Shown piece by piece: positions 25,665 through 33,443 of a DNA stretch of 56,370 nucleotides. The stretch comes from CAYZJK01 sp964479125 (lineage in GTDB: Bacteria > Patescibacteriota > Saccharimonadia > Saccharimonadales > Saccharimonadaceae), in NCBI GenBank assembly GCA_964479125.1, contig CAYZJK010000003.1, positions 1 through 56,370 of the forward strand, written 5' to 3'. How positions within the stretch are numbered: the first letter of the stretch is position 1; every line of letters begins with the position of its first letter. The position numbers and the translations under genes are program-made. The notes beneath the pieces were generated by a model. The model was not told the origin of the DNA, made no database searches, and was given only the letters and a program-made list of their open reading frames with translations.

Positions 25665-26105
25665 ATGTTAAGACATGTTTCTAGAGGTCTAAAAAGAGGG
25701 TTCACTATCGTAGAGCTCGCTGTGGTGATTGCTGTAGTAGGTATACTTGCAGCTATCACGATGGTTGGTTATTCAGGTATACAGAACTCAGCTGAAGTTG
25801 GACGAATGCAGGCTGAATTTGAAAGAATTGAAACGGCTATTTCTACGTATGAGGCTAAGCATGTAGCTTATCCGATGTGTGCAGCGGGTGGAAGTGGTTG
25901 TGCGTTTTCTGAGATTGTACCAGTTCTAGGGGTGGATGGTTTGCCAACAACTAATCCTGATGGTACAGATATTAACTACGTGGCAAGCAACGGCAGTCCT
26001 CATCGGTGGGCTGTGAGGCTGAAGAACATGCAAACTAATGAGTTGTGTAAGCAGGGCTTTAATCCACTAACTACCTGGTGGAGCTCAGTTCCAGCTTGCT
26101 GGTAA
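25665..26105 (+). CDS. Type IV pilin-like protein
   Basis: 146 residues. A short basic leader ends in G, followed by FTIVELAVVIAVVGILAAIT: the prepilin peptidase site with Phe+1 and Glu+5 and the long hydrophobic helix. The globular part has cysteine pairs (MCAAGGSGC, ELCKQGF...PACW) that probably form disulfides, as in Gram-positive-like pseudopilins. The protein would be part of a type IV pilus, which Saccharibacteria use for twitching and host contact. The gene is followed after nine bases by a second, amber-interrupted copy. No assembly genes are nearby. Confidence 0.9.
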   Translation: MLRHVSRGLKRGFTIVELAVVIAVVGILAAITMVGYSGIQNSAEVGRMQAEFERIETAISTYEAKHVAYPMCAAGGSGCAFSEIVPVLGVDGLPTTNPDGTDINYVASNGSPHRWAVRLKNMQTNELCKQGFNPLTTWWSSVPACW

Positions 26106-26114
26106 GGTGGTGTA

Positions 26115-26555
26115 ATGAAGGCAATTCTTAACAAAGGTTTCACGGTCGTAGAGCCAGCAGTGGTAATATATGTAATTGCTGTACTGGCTACCATTGGCGT
26201 GGTTGCATACCGAGGTGCTACTGAGTCAAGTGATGACGGTAAGATGTAGGTTGAATATAACGATATAAGGAATGCAATTGAATTGTATGAAGCAAGAAAT
26301 GGCGTGTTTCCAGCTTGTCCTTCTTCGGCTGAGTGTAACTTATCTCAAATTACTTCATAGCTAGGCATTGATGGCATACAAACAATGGCGGAGAGCAATG
26401 CTACCATTCGCTATATTTCTACCAATACTTCACCTAAGTACTGGGCTATTAGAATGTATAGCACTCAGACAGGCGAATATTGTAAGATGGGGAATAACAT
26501 ACGCTCAAACTGGTGGAGCGGACACAGTTACTGCTTGGCAGTAGTGATTGGATAA
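26115..26555 (+). pseudogene. Second type IV pilin with two in-frame TAG codons
   Basis: Read from the ATG at 26115 (GGTGGTGTA upstream), the frame runs 146 codons to TAA at 26553, exactly the length of the pilin before it. It is interrupted only by TAG at 26247 and TAG at 26358; there is no frameshift. The start KGFTVVEPAVVIYVIAVLA keeps Phe+1 and Glu+5 but has Pro at +6. The remainder aligns with the first copy (NAIELYEARNGVFPAC against TAISTYEAKHVAYPMC; NWWSGHSYC against TWWSSVPAC). The first TAG replaces a Gln of the first copy (CAG to TAG). Most likely a recently inactivated tandem duplicate; amber readthrough is possible but unsupported. Confidence 0.8.
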
Positions 26556-26559
26556 GCTA

Positions 26560-26595
26560 AAAAAGTTCGCTAGTGATTAACTAGCGAACTTTTTT
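26560..26595. terminator. Bidirectional terminator overlapping the gltX stop
   Basis: AAAAAGTTCGCTAGT and ACTAGCGAACTTTTT, about 15 bp. The last codons of gltX (Lys-Phe-Ala-Ser-stop) form one arm. Confidence 0.9.
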
Positions 26596-28259
26596 AGTCG
26601 TGCTTCGATACGTTCGGTTCCCATGACGCGCATGATTTCATGTAGGTTAGGGGTTCGGTTTCGCTTGGTTAGAGCGACCCGTATAATCATCGCCACGTCA
26701 GCGACTGAACCTTTATATAGTTCCGGATGTTTCTTAAGAAGTTTTTGCTTAGGGGTAAAGCCAAGCTCTTCGCCGAGGGCTTTTACTTTACCGAACCAAG
26801 TTTCATTGTCATCAGCTGGGTCATAGCCTGCTAAGAACTTTTCGATGATGGCTTGTTGGTCTTCTTTAGCTATTCGGTCTAGTTTAATCTGTAGGTCTTC
26901 ATCTATTTCGATCGAGTCGAACACTTCATCATAGAAATAGCCGTATTGATCTGGTGCCTCTGAGAAGCGGGATAGATCTTTACGTGGCTGGTCGCCGTCA
27001 CGCTCAATGCTGATGATCGCCTTAGTGTAGTCTTCGTGTTTAGTGATTAGTTGGTGAAAGTCAGTGTTAAATTCTTTTGACCAGTCAATTAGGTGATTGT
27101 AGAATTCATCAACTGTAAGAAGTGCTAGCTGATCAGCTCCAATCGAGTTAAGCTTATCGAAGCTAAATAAAGCGCCAGACTTTGAGAAGTTATCAAGCGA
27201 TAGCTTGTAGCTAGTGTGGTGAAGGTCTGGGTTTTCTTCTCGCCAAGCTTCAAAGGCTGAGTTGGCCTGATTAAGTAGATACTCAACTACGGTGTCAGGT
27301 AGATAGCCTTCTTCCATGTAATAGCTCATTGAAGCCTCTGGGTCTTTTCGCTTACTGAGTTTTCGTCTTGAAGAGTTTTCCGTCTTCTCAAGTGGAGCAA
27401 CGTGAGCGTAACTAAACGGTTTATGTCCGAGAGCTTCACTAAGCTGGATATGAGTTGGTACTGATGATAGCCACTCATCACCACGAATAACTAGGGTGGT
27501 GCGCATTAGACTATCGTCAATTGCGTGCGCTAGGTGATAAGTAGGTAGACCATCTTGCTTCATAATGACTAGGTCATTAGTATTCTCAGGCATTTCAATC
27601 TTACCCTTAATGCGATCCTCAAAAGTTATGCGTCTTGATTCATCACCAGGTGAGCGGAAGCGAATTACGAATGTTTTGCCGCTATCTAGAGCCTCAATAA
27701 TTTCCTCTTCAGAGCGATCGCGCCATTTTGCCCACTGACCGTAGTAGCCTGGGCGAACTTTTTGCTGTCTTTGCTCTTCACTTAGACTAGATAGTTCGTC
27801 TGGTGTCATGAAGCATGGGTAAGCTAGTCCTGTTTCAAGTAGGTGACGAATATAAGTTTGGTAGATTTCTGCTCGTTCGCTTTGAAGATATGGTCCATAC
27901 ATACCATCATCTTCACCATCAAGCTGGTAGCCTTCATCTCGAGAAATGTTGTAGTAGTCAAGCGACTTTAAGATTAAGTCAGTTGCGCCTTCGACCTCAC
28001 GCTTCTTATCGGTGTCCTCAATTCGAAGGAAGAAAACTCCATCAGACCCCTGAGCGATGCGCTGACAAATTAGTGACATGTAAAGCACGCCAATATGCAT
28101 AAAGCCCGTTGGGCTAGGCGCGATACGAGTTACTTCAGCCCCTTCCGGTAATTGTCGTTCTGGGTAGCTAGCCTCTATATCTTCAACGCTACGATCGGTA
28201 GCTGGTACTAGTCGGTCAATTAACTCAGAGGAGAGTTTGACTGGGGAGGGATTATTCAT
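26577..28259 (-). CDS. gltX: Glutamyl-tRNA synthetase
   Basis: 560 residues. APSPTGFMHIGV holds the HIGH motif, with RIEDTDKKREVEGA next to it. The KMSKS loop is KLSKRKDPEAS. A C-terminal all-helical anticodon-binding domain follows. It has about 40 extra N-terminal residues before the catalytic core. It charges tRNA-Glu (and tRNA-Gln, if a GatCAB amidotransferase exists). The stop lies within a bidirectional terminator shared with the pilin pair. Confidence 0.95.
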   Translation of the reverse strand: MNNPSPVKLSSELIDRLVPATDRSVEDIEASYPERQLPEGAEVTRIAPSPTGFMHIGVLYMSLICQRIAQGSDGVFFLRIEDTDKKREVEGATDLILKSLDYYNISRDEGYQLDGEDDGMYGPYLQSERAEIYQTYIRHLLETGLAYPCFMTPDELSSLSEEQRQQKVRPGYYGQWAKWRDRSEEEIIEALDSGKTFVIRFRSPGDESRRITFEDRIKGKIEMPENTNDLVIMKQDGLPTYHLAHAIDDSLMRTTLVIRGDEWLSSVPTHIQLSEALGHKPFSYAHVAPLEKTENSSRRKLSKRKDPEASMSYYMEEGYLPDTVVEYLLNQANSAFEAWREENPDLHHTSYKLSLDNFSKSGALFSFDKLNSIGADQLALLTVDEFYNHLIDWSKEFNTDFHQLITKHEDYTKAIISIERDGDQPRKDLSRFSEAPDQYGYFYDEVFDSIEIDEDLQIKLDRIAKEDQQAIIEKFLAGYDPADDNETWFGKVKALGEELGFTPKQKLLKKHPELYKGSVADVAMIIRVALTKRNRTPNLHEIMRVMGTERIEARLKKFAS

Positions 28260-28345
28260 AAAGGCCTTTCATGAAGTTAATGTGTTAATGTAGTTTCTAT
28301 CTTTATTTTAGCATAATTAATAGAGGTAGAGTTGACAATTTAAAA

Positions 28346-28371
28346 GGGTCATGAGATTAAACTCATGACCC
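28346..28371 (-). terminator. Terminator of the 28391-29041 gene
   Basis: GGGTCATGAG and CTCATGACCC, a perfect 10-bp stem; on the minus strand it is followed by TTTTAAATT. Confidence 0.85.
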
Positions 28372-28390
28372 GTCTGCCTTTCGCTAGAAG

Positions 28391-29041
28391 TTAGTCGTAG
28401 ATAATATCTGCGCTAACTCCGTTAATGTCGGCAATGTTGCGGATAATCACCTCCATAGCCTGGATCGATTGCTTGAAGAAGTTGTAGTTGTGCACCATCT
28501 GGTTGGCGTCATCAATCATCAGCATAAACGCTGCATTATCAGACTCCTCAATCAGAGCCTGAAGAGCCAGGATAGCTCCAATGATGTGCCTCAGATGTAG
28601 GCTAGGGTCAACCTGGCCACTAGTTGTCTCAAAAAGACGGTTAACTAGTAATGGTGCAGGAATACGAACGGTGTCGATACCAGAACCGGTACGCACTTTG
28701 GGTGGTTCGGGGATAATAATACCCGATGGGTGGTTGGTCTGCTGGATCTGCAGCTCAATATGTACCTCTGTTAGGTCACTTATTGACCTAACAGAGTCGA
28801 CTAGAGCTGCTGTGTGTCTGCGCGGGACATAGTTCTCCTGGTCATAGACAATATGATGGAGTAGGTATTCCTCATGCTCATCGATTGATAGGGTAAGTGA
28901 GCAGATGTATTCGAGCAGACTAAGCATCCCCATAGGGGGTGCTTTTGGTCTTATTAGGCTCTTGTCGACTTGTTCGTGAACTGACTGCTTGTGCTCTTCG
29001 ACGATATCAATAGCGTTGCAGCTATCGTGCTGCTTATACAT
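28391..29041 (-). CDS. Orphan alpha/beta protein, 216 residues (family member A)
   Basis: No known family recognised, but it is related to the next two genes upstream. A conserved segment HHIVYDQENYV (about residue 68) matches ISLYDSTFLT and ISIYDNSSMT of its neighbours, and IIGAILAL (about 158) matches IMGALFLI. It is soluble with a Pro-rich middle linker. TAGGAGCTTGCT gives the ATG start. A TGaTATAAT extended -10 box lies at about 29081-29089 on the minus strand. Each family member has its own terminator. Confidence 0.65.
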   Translation of the reverse strand: MYKQHDSCNAIDIVEEHKQSVHEQVDKSLIRPKAPPMGMLSLLEYICSLTLSIDEHEEYLLHHIVYDQENYVPRRHTAALVDSVRSISDLTEVHIELQIQQTNHPSGIIIPEPPKVRTGSGIDTVRIPAPLLVNRLFETTSGQVDPSLHLRHIIGAILALQALIEESDNAAFMLMIDDANQMVHNYNFFKQSIQAMEVIIRNIADINGVSADIIYD

Positions 29042-29140
29042 AGCAAGCTCCTATCTTGGTAAGGTGCGAAAGGTGAGGTTATTATATCAGAATTATACAT
29101 TCTAGCAACTTATGGAAAAGCTACCTTGGTCAATTTAAAA

Positions 29141-29171
29141 GGTCGCCATAACCTTATGGTTGTTGGCGACC
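29141..29171 (-). terminator. Terminator of the 29189-29860 gene
   Basis: GGTCGCCA/TGGCGACC with an inner AACC/GGTT stem; followed on the minus strand by TTTTAAATTG, the same tail as the terminator at 28346. Confidence 0.85.
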
Positions 29172-29188
29172 TATCTAGCTTTATTAAG

Positions 29189-29860
29189 CTAGGACCCAGC
29201 GTACAGTTTACTCCAGTAGCCACTGTTGACAGTGAAGCGCTTCTGGCAGATCTGAGAGATCTCCTCAAGGACATCAGTGACGAGCAGCTCGCTATCGAGA
29301 GTGAGATACTCTCTGATATCTAACTGGTTGTTCGATACGCTCTGCGTACTGTGCAGGACATAGACACTATCTCGAAGACTGTGAGAGCTCTTTACTAGCT
29401 GGAGGGTTGACTGAAAGATGAGAAATAGTGCTCCCATGATGACATTCTCCTGAATCATTTCATGGAGTTTGTCGAAAGTGTTGCCGTATGAACTCATGTC
29501 ATACAGCTCAACTTTAGCTGTTGGGGGCATTATCGGCTGAGACTCATCTCTATCTGGCGGTCTGAAGCTAGAGGAAAGTTTGAACTTTACCCAGGCGTCA
29601 ATGCTCAGATTGTTGCGGATGATTTCAAACACTCGCGTGACTGCTCTATACTCTTTTTCTGTTAGGAAGGTAGAGTCATAGAGACTGATCACGTACATCT
29701 TGTCAGGTTCAAACTCTGTGCGCTGAAGTGTATCAAGTGCCAGTCTGACACGAACAAGACAATCGAACGGGTTGTTGTTATCGCTTAGCTTGTTGGCTGA
29801 AGCAGAGATGTTGTGTATTGCTTCAGGTGAGATTTCGATAACTTCAGGTGTAATGCTCAT
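29189..29860 (-). CDS. Orphan alpha/beta protein, 223 residues (family member B)
   Basis: A paralogue of the genes at 28391 and 30018. Its first half has YVISLYDSTFLTEKEYRAV, a strand-loop-helix unit. A Pro-rich linker (PPDRDESQPIMPP) leads to a helical second half with NVIMGALFLIFQSTLQ and a C-terminal EEISQICQKRFTVNS. That last segment closely matches GEISQACRKCFT of the broken copy. CTGGAGATGAGCTC precedes the ATG, and GAAGGTACGTTT in the leader matches the leader of the broken copy, so whole units were duplicated. Function unknown; no signal or membrane part. Confidence 0.65.
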   Translation of the reverse strand: MSITPEVIEISPEAIHNISASANKLSDNNNPFDCLVRVRLALDTLQRTEFEPDKMYVISLYDSTFLTEKEYRAVTRVFEIIRNNLSIDAWVKFKLSSSFRPPDRDESQPIMPPTAKVELYDMSSYGNTFDKLHEMIQENVIMGALFLIFQSTLQLVKSSHSLRDSVYVLHSTQSVSNNQLDIREYLTLDSELLVTDVLEEISQICQKRFTVNSGYWSKLYAGS

Positions 29861-29951
29861 GAGCTCATCTCCAGGGGGTCGGAAGGTACGTTTGGGCTGG
29901 TTAATAATGTATCATATATTGCTGTTCTGTCAATTTATGGTGGGCGTCAAA

Positions 29952-29980
29952 AGAAAAAGCCGCACTGCTTGTGTGCAGCT
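29952..29980 (-). terminator. Terminator of the broken orphan gene
   Basis: AGC-C-GCAC and GTGC-A-GCT arms with one mismatch; the minus strand continues CTTTTTCTTTT. Confidence 0.7.
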
Positions 29981-30017
29981 GGTTACCTCCTGGGGGGGGT
30001 TGTTTTCCCAAATGATG

Positions 30018-30570
30018 TCAGTTAACTCTGAGGAAGGTAAAGCACTTACGGCAGGCCTGGGAGATTTCACCGAGAATATATCCAGATAAGACCTCCAGCT
30101 TGGCATCAAAGTACTCGAGCTCGGCTGAGTCGTCGATATCTTGCTCAAGTAGGGCCATATATACATCACCTGGTAGGTGATTTGAGCACTTAACCATTTC
30201 GATAGCTGACCAGAACACCATTGCCAGAGAAGCAATTTGGCTTATACTTCATTTCCGGAAGCGAAGCTCAGCCAGTCGTTTTGTCAAAGTCTACTTTGAC
30301 ATCAATGTCGAACTCAGCTCGAACTACATTTAGCGCCCTGACACCAGCTTCGTATTCCTGGTCAGTCATAGATGAGTTGTCATATATTGAGATGACATAT
30401 TCTACGTCGGGTGCAGAATGGGCGATGTCTGATAGTAGGGCGGTTGCAGCAATTGACTTGCTGATACTTGCTTCAGGAATGTGTCGGTCAATGATGTAGC
30501 CAGCTGTGACAGAGATTGCTTCCATGCGCAAGCTAGGAACTTGATCATAGCGGATTTTGGGATTAGTCAT
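30018..30570 (-). pseudogene. Broken paralogue of the 29189-29860 gene (family member C)
   Basis: The N-terminal reading 30570-30268 (100 residues, YVISIYDNSSMTDQEYEAG) stops at TGA just where family member B continues. The rest survives in another frame at 30221-30018 (AIEMVKCSNHLPGDVYMALL ... GEISQACRKCFT). A short remnant in the third frame (NDWLSFASGNEV) bridges them, so at least two frame changes are needed. The ribosome site GGAGAGG and the terminator are intact, which suggests recent decay, or sequencing errors. If reads show no errors, the two parts could also be expressed separately. Confidence 0.6.
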
Positions 30571-30653
30571 TATCCTCTCCGAATTACTGTGAAGGCACGT
30601 TTGAATTTGGTATAAATAATAACTCAGGAGCGTAATGCGTAGGGCAATTTAAT

Positions 30654-30684
30654 AGCCGCATAGATACTAGGTATCTATGCGGCT
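30654..30684 (-). terminator. Terminator of the 30709-31032 gene
   Basis: AGCCGCATAGATAC-TAG-GTATCTATGCGGCT, a perfect 14-bp stem; the following T-run on the minus strand is weak. Confidence 0.7.
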
Positions 30685-30708
30685 GGACTGCTGTTAAGGC
30701 AGTGGTTG

Positions 30709-31032
30709 CTAGGTGTAGTAGGTGATAACTCTTACTTCGAAGCGAATCATGTCAGCACCAGACTGGTAATTAAGCCTCCTCTGAAGAGTCTGTTCGATTC
30801 GCTTAGACCACGCTTCGGAGTGGATTGATTGAATCCAAACTCGGATAGTAATCAGGGTAGATTCAGTGCCGACACTCCTAAAAACTGGAGTTTCTAGTCC
30901 ACTCAGAATGATATCGTCCCTTGCAGGGTGATTTAATATCTTCTCGAAACTAGGTTTGACACCGTCAAAATCCCTTAACATCTCGTAGGCGTGGTCGATG
31001 GCACGGTTGAAGTAGATGTCGTGTGTTGACAC
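30709..31032 (-). CDS. Orphan protein, 107 residues
   Basis: No family recognised. GTG start with AGGATTAGAT upstream. An N-terminal helix (FNRAIDHAYEMLRDF) is followed by beta-type segments (STLITIRVWIQSI, MIRFEVRVITYYT) and a Arg-rich helix between. Soluble. It heads the minus-strand series of orphan units (31032 down to 28391) but has its own strong hairpin, so it is probably transcribed alone. Confidence 0.55.
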   Translation of the reverse strand: MSTHDIYFNRAIDHAYEMLRDFDGVKPSFEKILNHPARDDIILSGLETPVFRSVGTESTLITIRVWIQSIHSEAWSKRIEQTLQRRLNYQSGADMIRFEVRVITYYT

Positions 31033-31199
31033 ATCTAATCCTGTCTATGTAGGTACACTTAACAAAGTTACTATGGCAGAATAATCGTGTTACGTCAAAT
31101 TATAATTAATTGCTAAGAGTGGCTATTTATTTTATAATTAATTTAATAAGGTTCTTGGCGCATCAATGGTGTTAAGTAGACCTTAGCTTACACCGTGCG

Positions 31200-31205
31200 T
31201 ATAAT
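31200..31205 (+). promoter_or_regulatory. -10 box of lysS
   Basis: TATAAT, 27 bases before the ATG, with TTGGAGAAATAAAG as the ribosome site region. Confidence 0.55.
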
Positions 31206-31232
31206 GAACTATGATTGGAGAAATAAAGATTA

Positions 31233-32753
31233 ATGGCAACCCTGCAAGACTATAGAGACGAACGACTAAAGAAGCTTGAAGAGCTAGAAAAGCTTGGTAT
31301 TAATTCATATCCAGCTAAGTCAAATCGTACTCATAAAACTGATCAAATTATCTCAGACTTTGAAGGTCATGAAGGTAAACCAGTAGTAGTTGCAGGCCGT
31401 GTTACATCTCTGCGTAAGTTCGGTAAGCTAGCTTTTATTGTCATTAAAGATTTCTCAGGCTCAATCCAGTTATTTATTACTGATGCTAACCTTGAAGGGT
31501 TGGATCCTGCTATAGGTCAGCTTGGGCTGAGTGAGATTAGGCTACTTGATACCGGAGACTTTGTTGAAGCTCACGGTAAGGTGATTAAAACTAAGACGGG
31601 TGAGATATCTGTTGAGGTTACCTCCCTTAGACTTCTTACTAAGGCGCTTCGCCCAATGCCGCTAGGACATGAAGAGTTTAGTAATAAGGAAGAGCGCTTT
31701 AGGCGTCGATATATTGATATTAATGTTAACCAAGATGTGCGTGATCGGTTTGTGCGGCGCTCTAAGTTTTGGCAGGCAACTCGAGACTTCTTGATTAATG
31801 AAGGCTTCTTAGAGATAAGTGTGCCGGTCTTAGAGCATACGACCGGTGGAGCGGATGCGAATCCATTTGTAACTCATATGGATGCTTTGGATGAAAACTT
31901 CTACCTAAGGATTAGCCACGAACTACCACTCAAGAGATTAATTGGTGCTGGCTATGAGAAGGTGTTTGATATTGGCCCTCGGTTTAGGAATGAAAACTTC
32001 AGTGAAGAGCACTTACCAGAGCACGTCGCAATGGAGTGGTACTGGGCATACGCTGACTGGGAAGATGGTATGGAGATGACTCAGCGGATGATTCGCTATA
32101 TTGTTGATAAAGTCTGGGGAACTCGAAAGTTTAAACTGCCGAATGGTCATGAAATTGACTTTGGTAATGACGGTGAGGACTTTGAAAAGATTAGCTTGGT
32201 TGGGCTTATTCAGGATCGATTCGGTATCGATGTCTTTAATACTAACATCGAAGAGGTGTCGGCTAAGCTACGCGAGCACAATATTGAAGTCGAGAAGACT
32301 GATAGTGTACCGCGAGGCATCGATAAGTTGTGGAAGAAAATCCGTAAAGAAATTTCAGGTCCAGTTTTCTTAGTCGATACGCCTGTATTCCTGCAGCCTC
32401 TTGCTAAGAAGCAGGCTAAAGACCCTCGTCTAACTGATCAGTTCAACCTTATCTTTGGTGGTACTGAGACCAGTAAGGCGTACAGTGAGCTAAATGATCC
32501 AATTGATCAGCTTGGTCGTTTTGTTGAGCAGCAAGAGTTGCGCGATAGCGGTGATGACGAAGCTATGATGCTTGATATCGATTTTGTTGAGATGCTTGAG
32601 TACGGAATGCCTCCTACCTGTGGGTACGGCCACTCTGAGCGTGTCTTTTGGCTGCTTGAGGGTGTGACAGCTCGTGAGGGAGTACCTTTCCCTCAGATGC
32701 GTTCTGAGATAGATCAGACAACTAAAGCAATCTACCCCCACGTCTCTCTTTAG
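31233..32753 (+). CDS. lysS: Lysyl-tRNA synthetase, class II
   Basis: 506 residues, normal length. An N-terminal OB-fold anticodon-binding domain (VVVAGRVTSLRKFGKLAF) is followed by the class II core: FLEISVPVLEHTTGGADANPF, motif 2 RFRNENFSEEHLPEH, and motif 3-type GYGHSERVFWLLEG near the C-terminus. It charges tRNA-Lys. ATG start with a modest GGAG site. Its terminator follows directly. Confidence 0.95.
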   Translation: MATLQDYRDERLKKLEELEKLGINSYPAKSNRTHKTDQIISDFEGHEGKPVVVAGRVTSLRKFGKLAFIVIKDFSGSIQLFITDANLEGLDPAIGQLGLSEIRLLDTGDFVEAHGKVIKTKTGEISVEVTSLRLLTKALRPMPLGHEEFSNKEERFRRRYIDINVNQDVRDRFVRRSKFWQATRDFLINEGFLEISVPVLEHTTGGADANPFVTHMDALDENFYLRISHELPLKRLIGAGYEKVFDIGPRFRNENFSEEHLPEHVAMEWYWAYADWEDGMEMTQRMIRYIVDKVWGTRKFKLPNGHEIDFGNDGEDFEKISLVGLIQDRFGIDVFNTNIEEVSAKLREHNIEVEKTDSVPRGIDKLWKKIRKEISGPVFLVDTPVFLQPLAKKQAKDPRLTDQFNLIFGGTETSKAYSELNDPIDQLGRFVEQQELRDSGDDEAMMLDIDFVEMLEYGMPPTCGYGHSERVFWLLEGVTAREGVPFPQMRSEIDQTTKAIYPHVSL

Positions 32754-32775
32754 GGTCAATTAAGCGGCGATAGAT

Positions 32776-32811
32776 ATATACCGACCCCTGTTAAATCGTT
32801 CGGTATATTTA
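32776..32811 (+). terminator. Terminator after lysS
   Basis: ATATACCGA and TCGGTATAT stem with a 15-base loop, then TTAAA. Confidence 0.7.
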
Positions 32812-32829
32812 AACCTGTGGGTAAACCCC

Positions 32830-32859
32830 TTGCATCAACTGTGAATATGGTTGTATAAT
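32830..32859 (+). promoter_or_regulatory. Promoter of the GlsB-like gene
   Basis: TTGCAT (32830-32835), 18 bases, TATAAT (32854-32859). Confidence 0.7.
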
Positions 32860-32895
32860 AATAGTGTATACAAACTCATAGTGAGGAGGAAGTGT

Positions 32896-33165
32896 ATGTC
32901 AATATTAGTATGGATAATAGTAGGTGGTATAGCAGGCTGGTTAGCCTCCATTGTCATGGGAAAGAATGACAGAATGGGATTACTAGCCAATATCATCGTC
33001 GGTATTATCGGTGCATTTATCGGTGGGTGGGCGGTTAGCCTGTTCGGCGGAGATGCAGACGTAATGTCCGGTTTTAACATTGCTAGTCTAGCGACAGCAT
33101 TTCTAGGAGCCGTGATTCTTCTTGGAATCCTACGCCTCATTGGAGGACGCAAGGAGACAGTATAA
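32896..33165 (+). CDS. GlsB/YeaQ/YmgE-family stress membrane protein
   Basis: 89 residues. The family pattern is plain: WIIVGGIAGWLASIVMG, then NIIVGIIGAFIGGWAV and a third helix LATAFLGAVILLGILRLI. These small three-helix 'transglycosylase-associated' proteins are induced in general stress and may regulate membrane or wall stress. The ATG at 32896 follows GAGGAGGAAGTGT; the longer in-frame start at 32851 overlaps the promoter and is rejected. Single-gene unit. Confidence 0.9.
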   Translation: MSILVWIIVGGIAGWLASIVMGKNDRMGLLANIIVGIIGAFIGGWAVSLFGGDADVMSGFNIASLATAFLGAVILLGILRLIGGRKETV

Positions 33166-33180
33166 GTCTCAATCTCTACG

Positions 33181-33208
33181 AAAGACCCTCTCTAGCGAGG
33201 GTCTTTCT
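33181..33208 (+). terminator. Terminator after the GlsB-like gene
   Basis: AAAGACCCTC-TCTAGC-GAGGGTCTTT, a perfect 10-bp stem. Confidence 0.85.
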
Positions 33209-33254
33209 AATTGCACATCCCCTAGCAAGCCTGTTGTCATATAGACATTTAAGC

Positions 33255-33282
33255 TTGACTTTGAGACGACTCAATATATAGT
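33255..33282 (+). promoter_or_regulatory. Promoter of the Clp leader
   Basis: TTGACT (33255-33260), 16 bases, TATAGT (33277-33282). The leader ATG at 33290 is 7 bases further. Confidence 0.6.
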
Positions 33283-33289
33283 TTATGGT

Positions 33290-33349
33290 ATGAAATTAAA
33301 TGTATTGAGGCGCGGTGGAGGCCAAGTACGTAACATTCTCAGTCTGTAA
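33290..33349 (+). CDS. Possible 19-residue leader peptide
   Basis: MKLNVLRRGGGQVRNILSL, then TAA. It begins 7 bases after a -10 box (leaderless spacing) and ends 3 bases before a terminator-type hairpin. The Arg-Arg-Gly-Gly-Gly run could stall ribosomes and decide whether transcription reaches the Clp gene. Speculative but well placed. Confidence 0.4.
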   Translation: MKLNVLRRGGGQVRNILSL

Positions 33350-33352
33350 ATG

Positions 33353-33380
33353 ACGCGCTCGCTTGGAGCGTGTTTTATTT
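33353..33380 (+). terminator. Hairpin with T-run between leader peptide and Clp gene
   Basis: ACGCGCTC-GCTTG-GAGCGTGT then TTTATTTT. It lies downstream of a promoter and upstream of the Clp start (33444), so it is placed as an attenuator. Confidence 0.65.
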
Positions 33381-33443
33381 TATAAGGACTAAGAATTATT
33401 AACGTGAGGCCTTTGCCGTAGCGGCAGGAATAGGGGAAGAGAT

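Noticed and set aside
26115..26555. Recoding of TAG as a sense codon
   Set aside because: Many clear genes in the window end in TAG (for example the genes ending at 3070 and 6193), so a general reassignment is excluded; only local readthrough stays possible.
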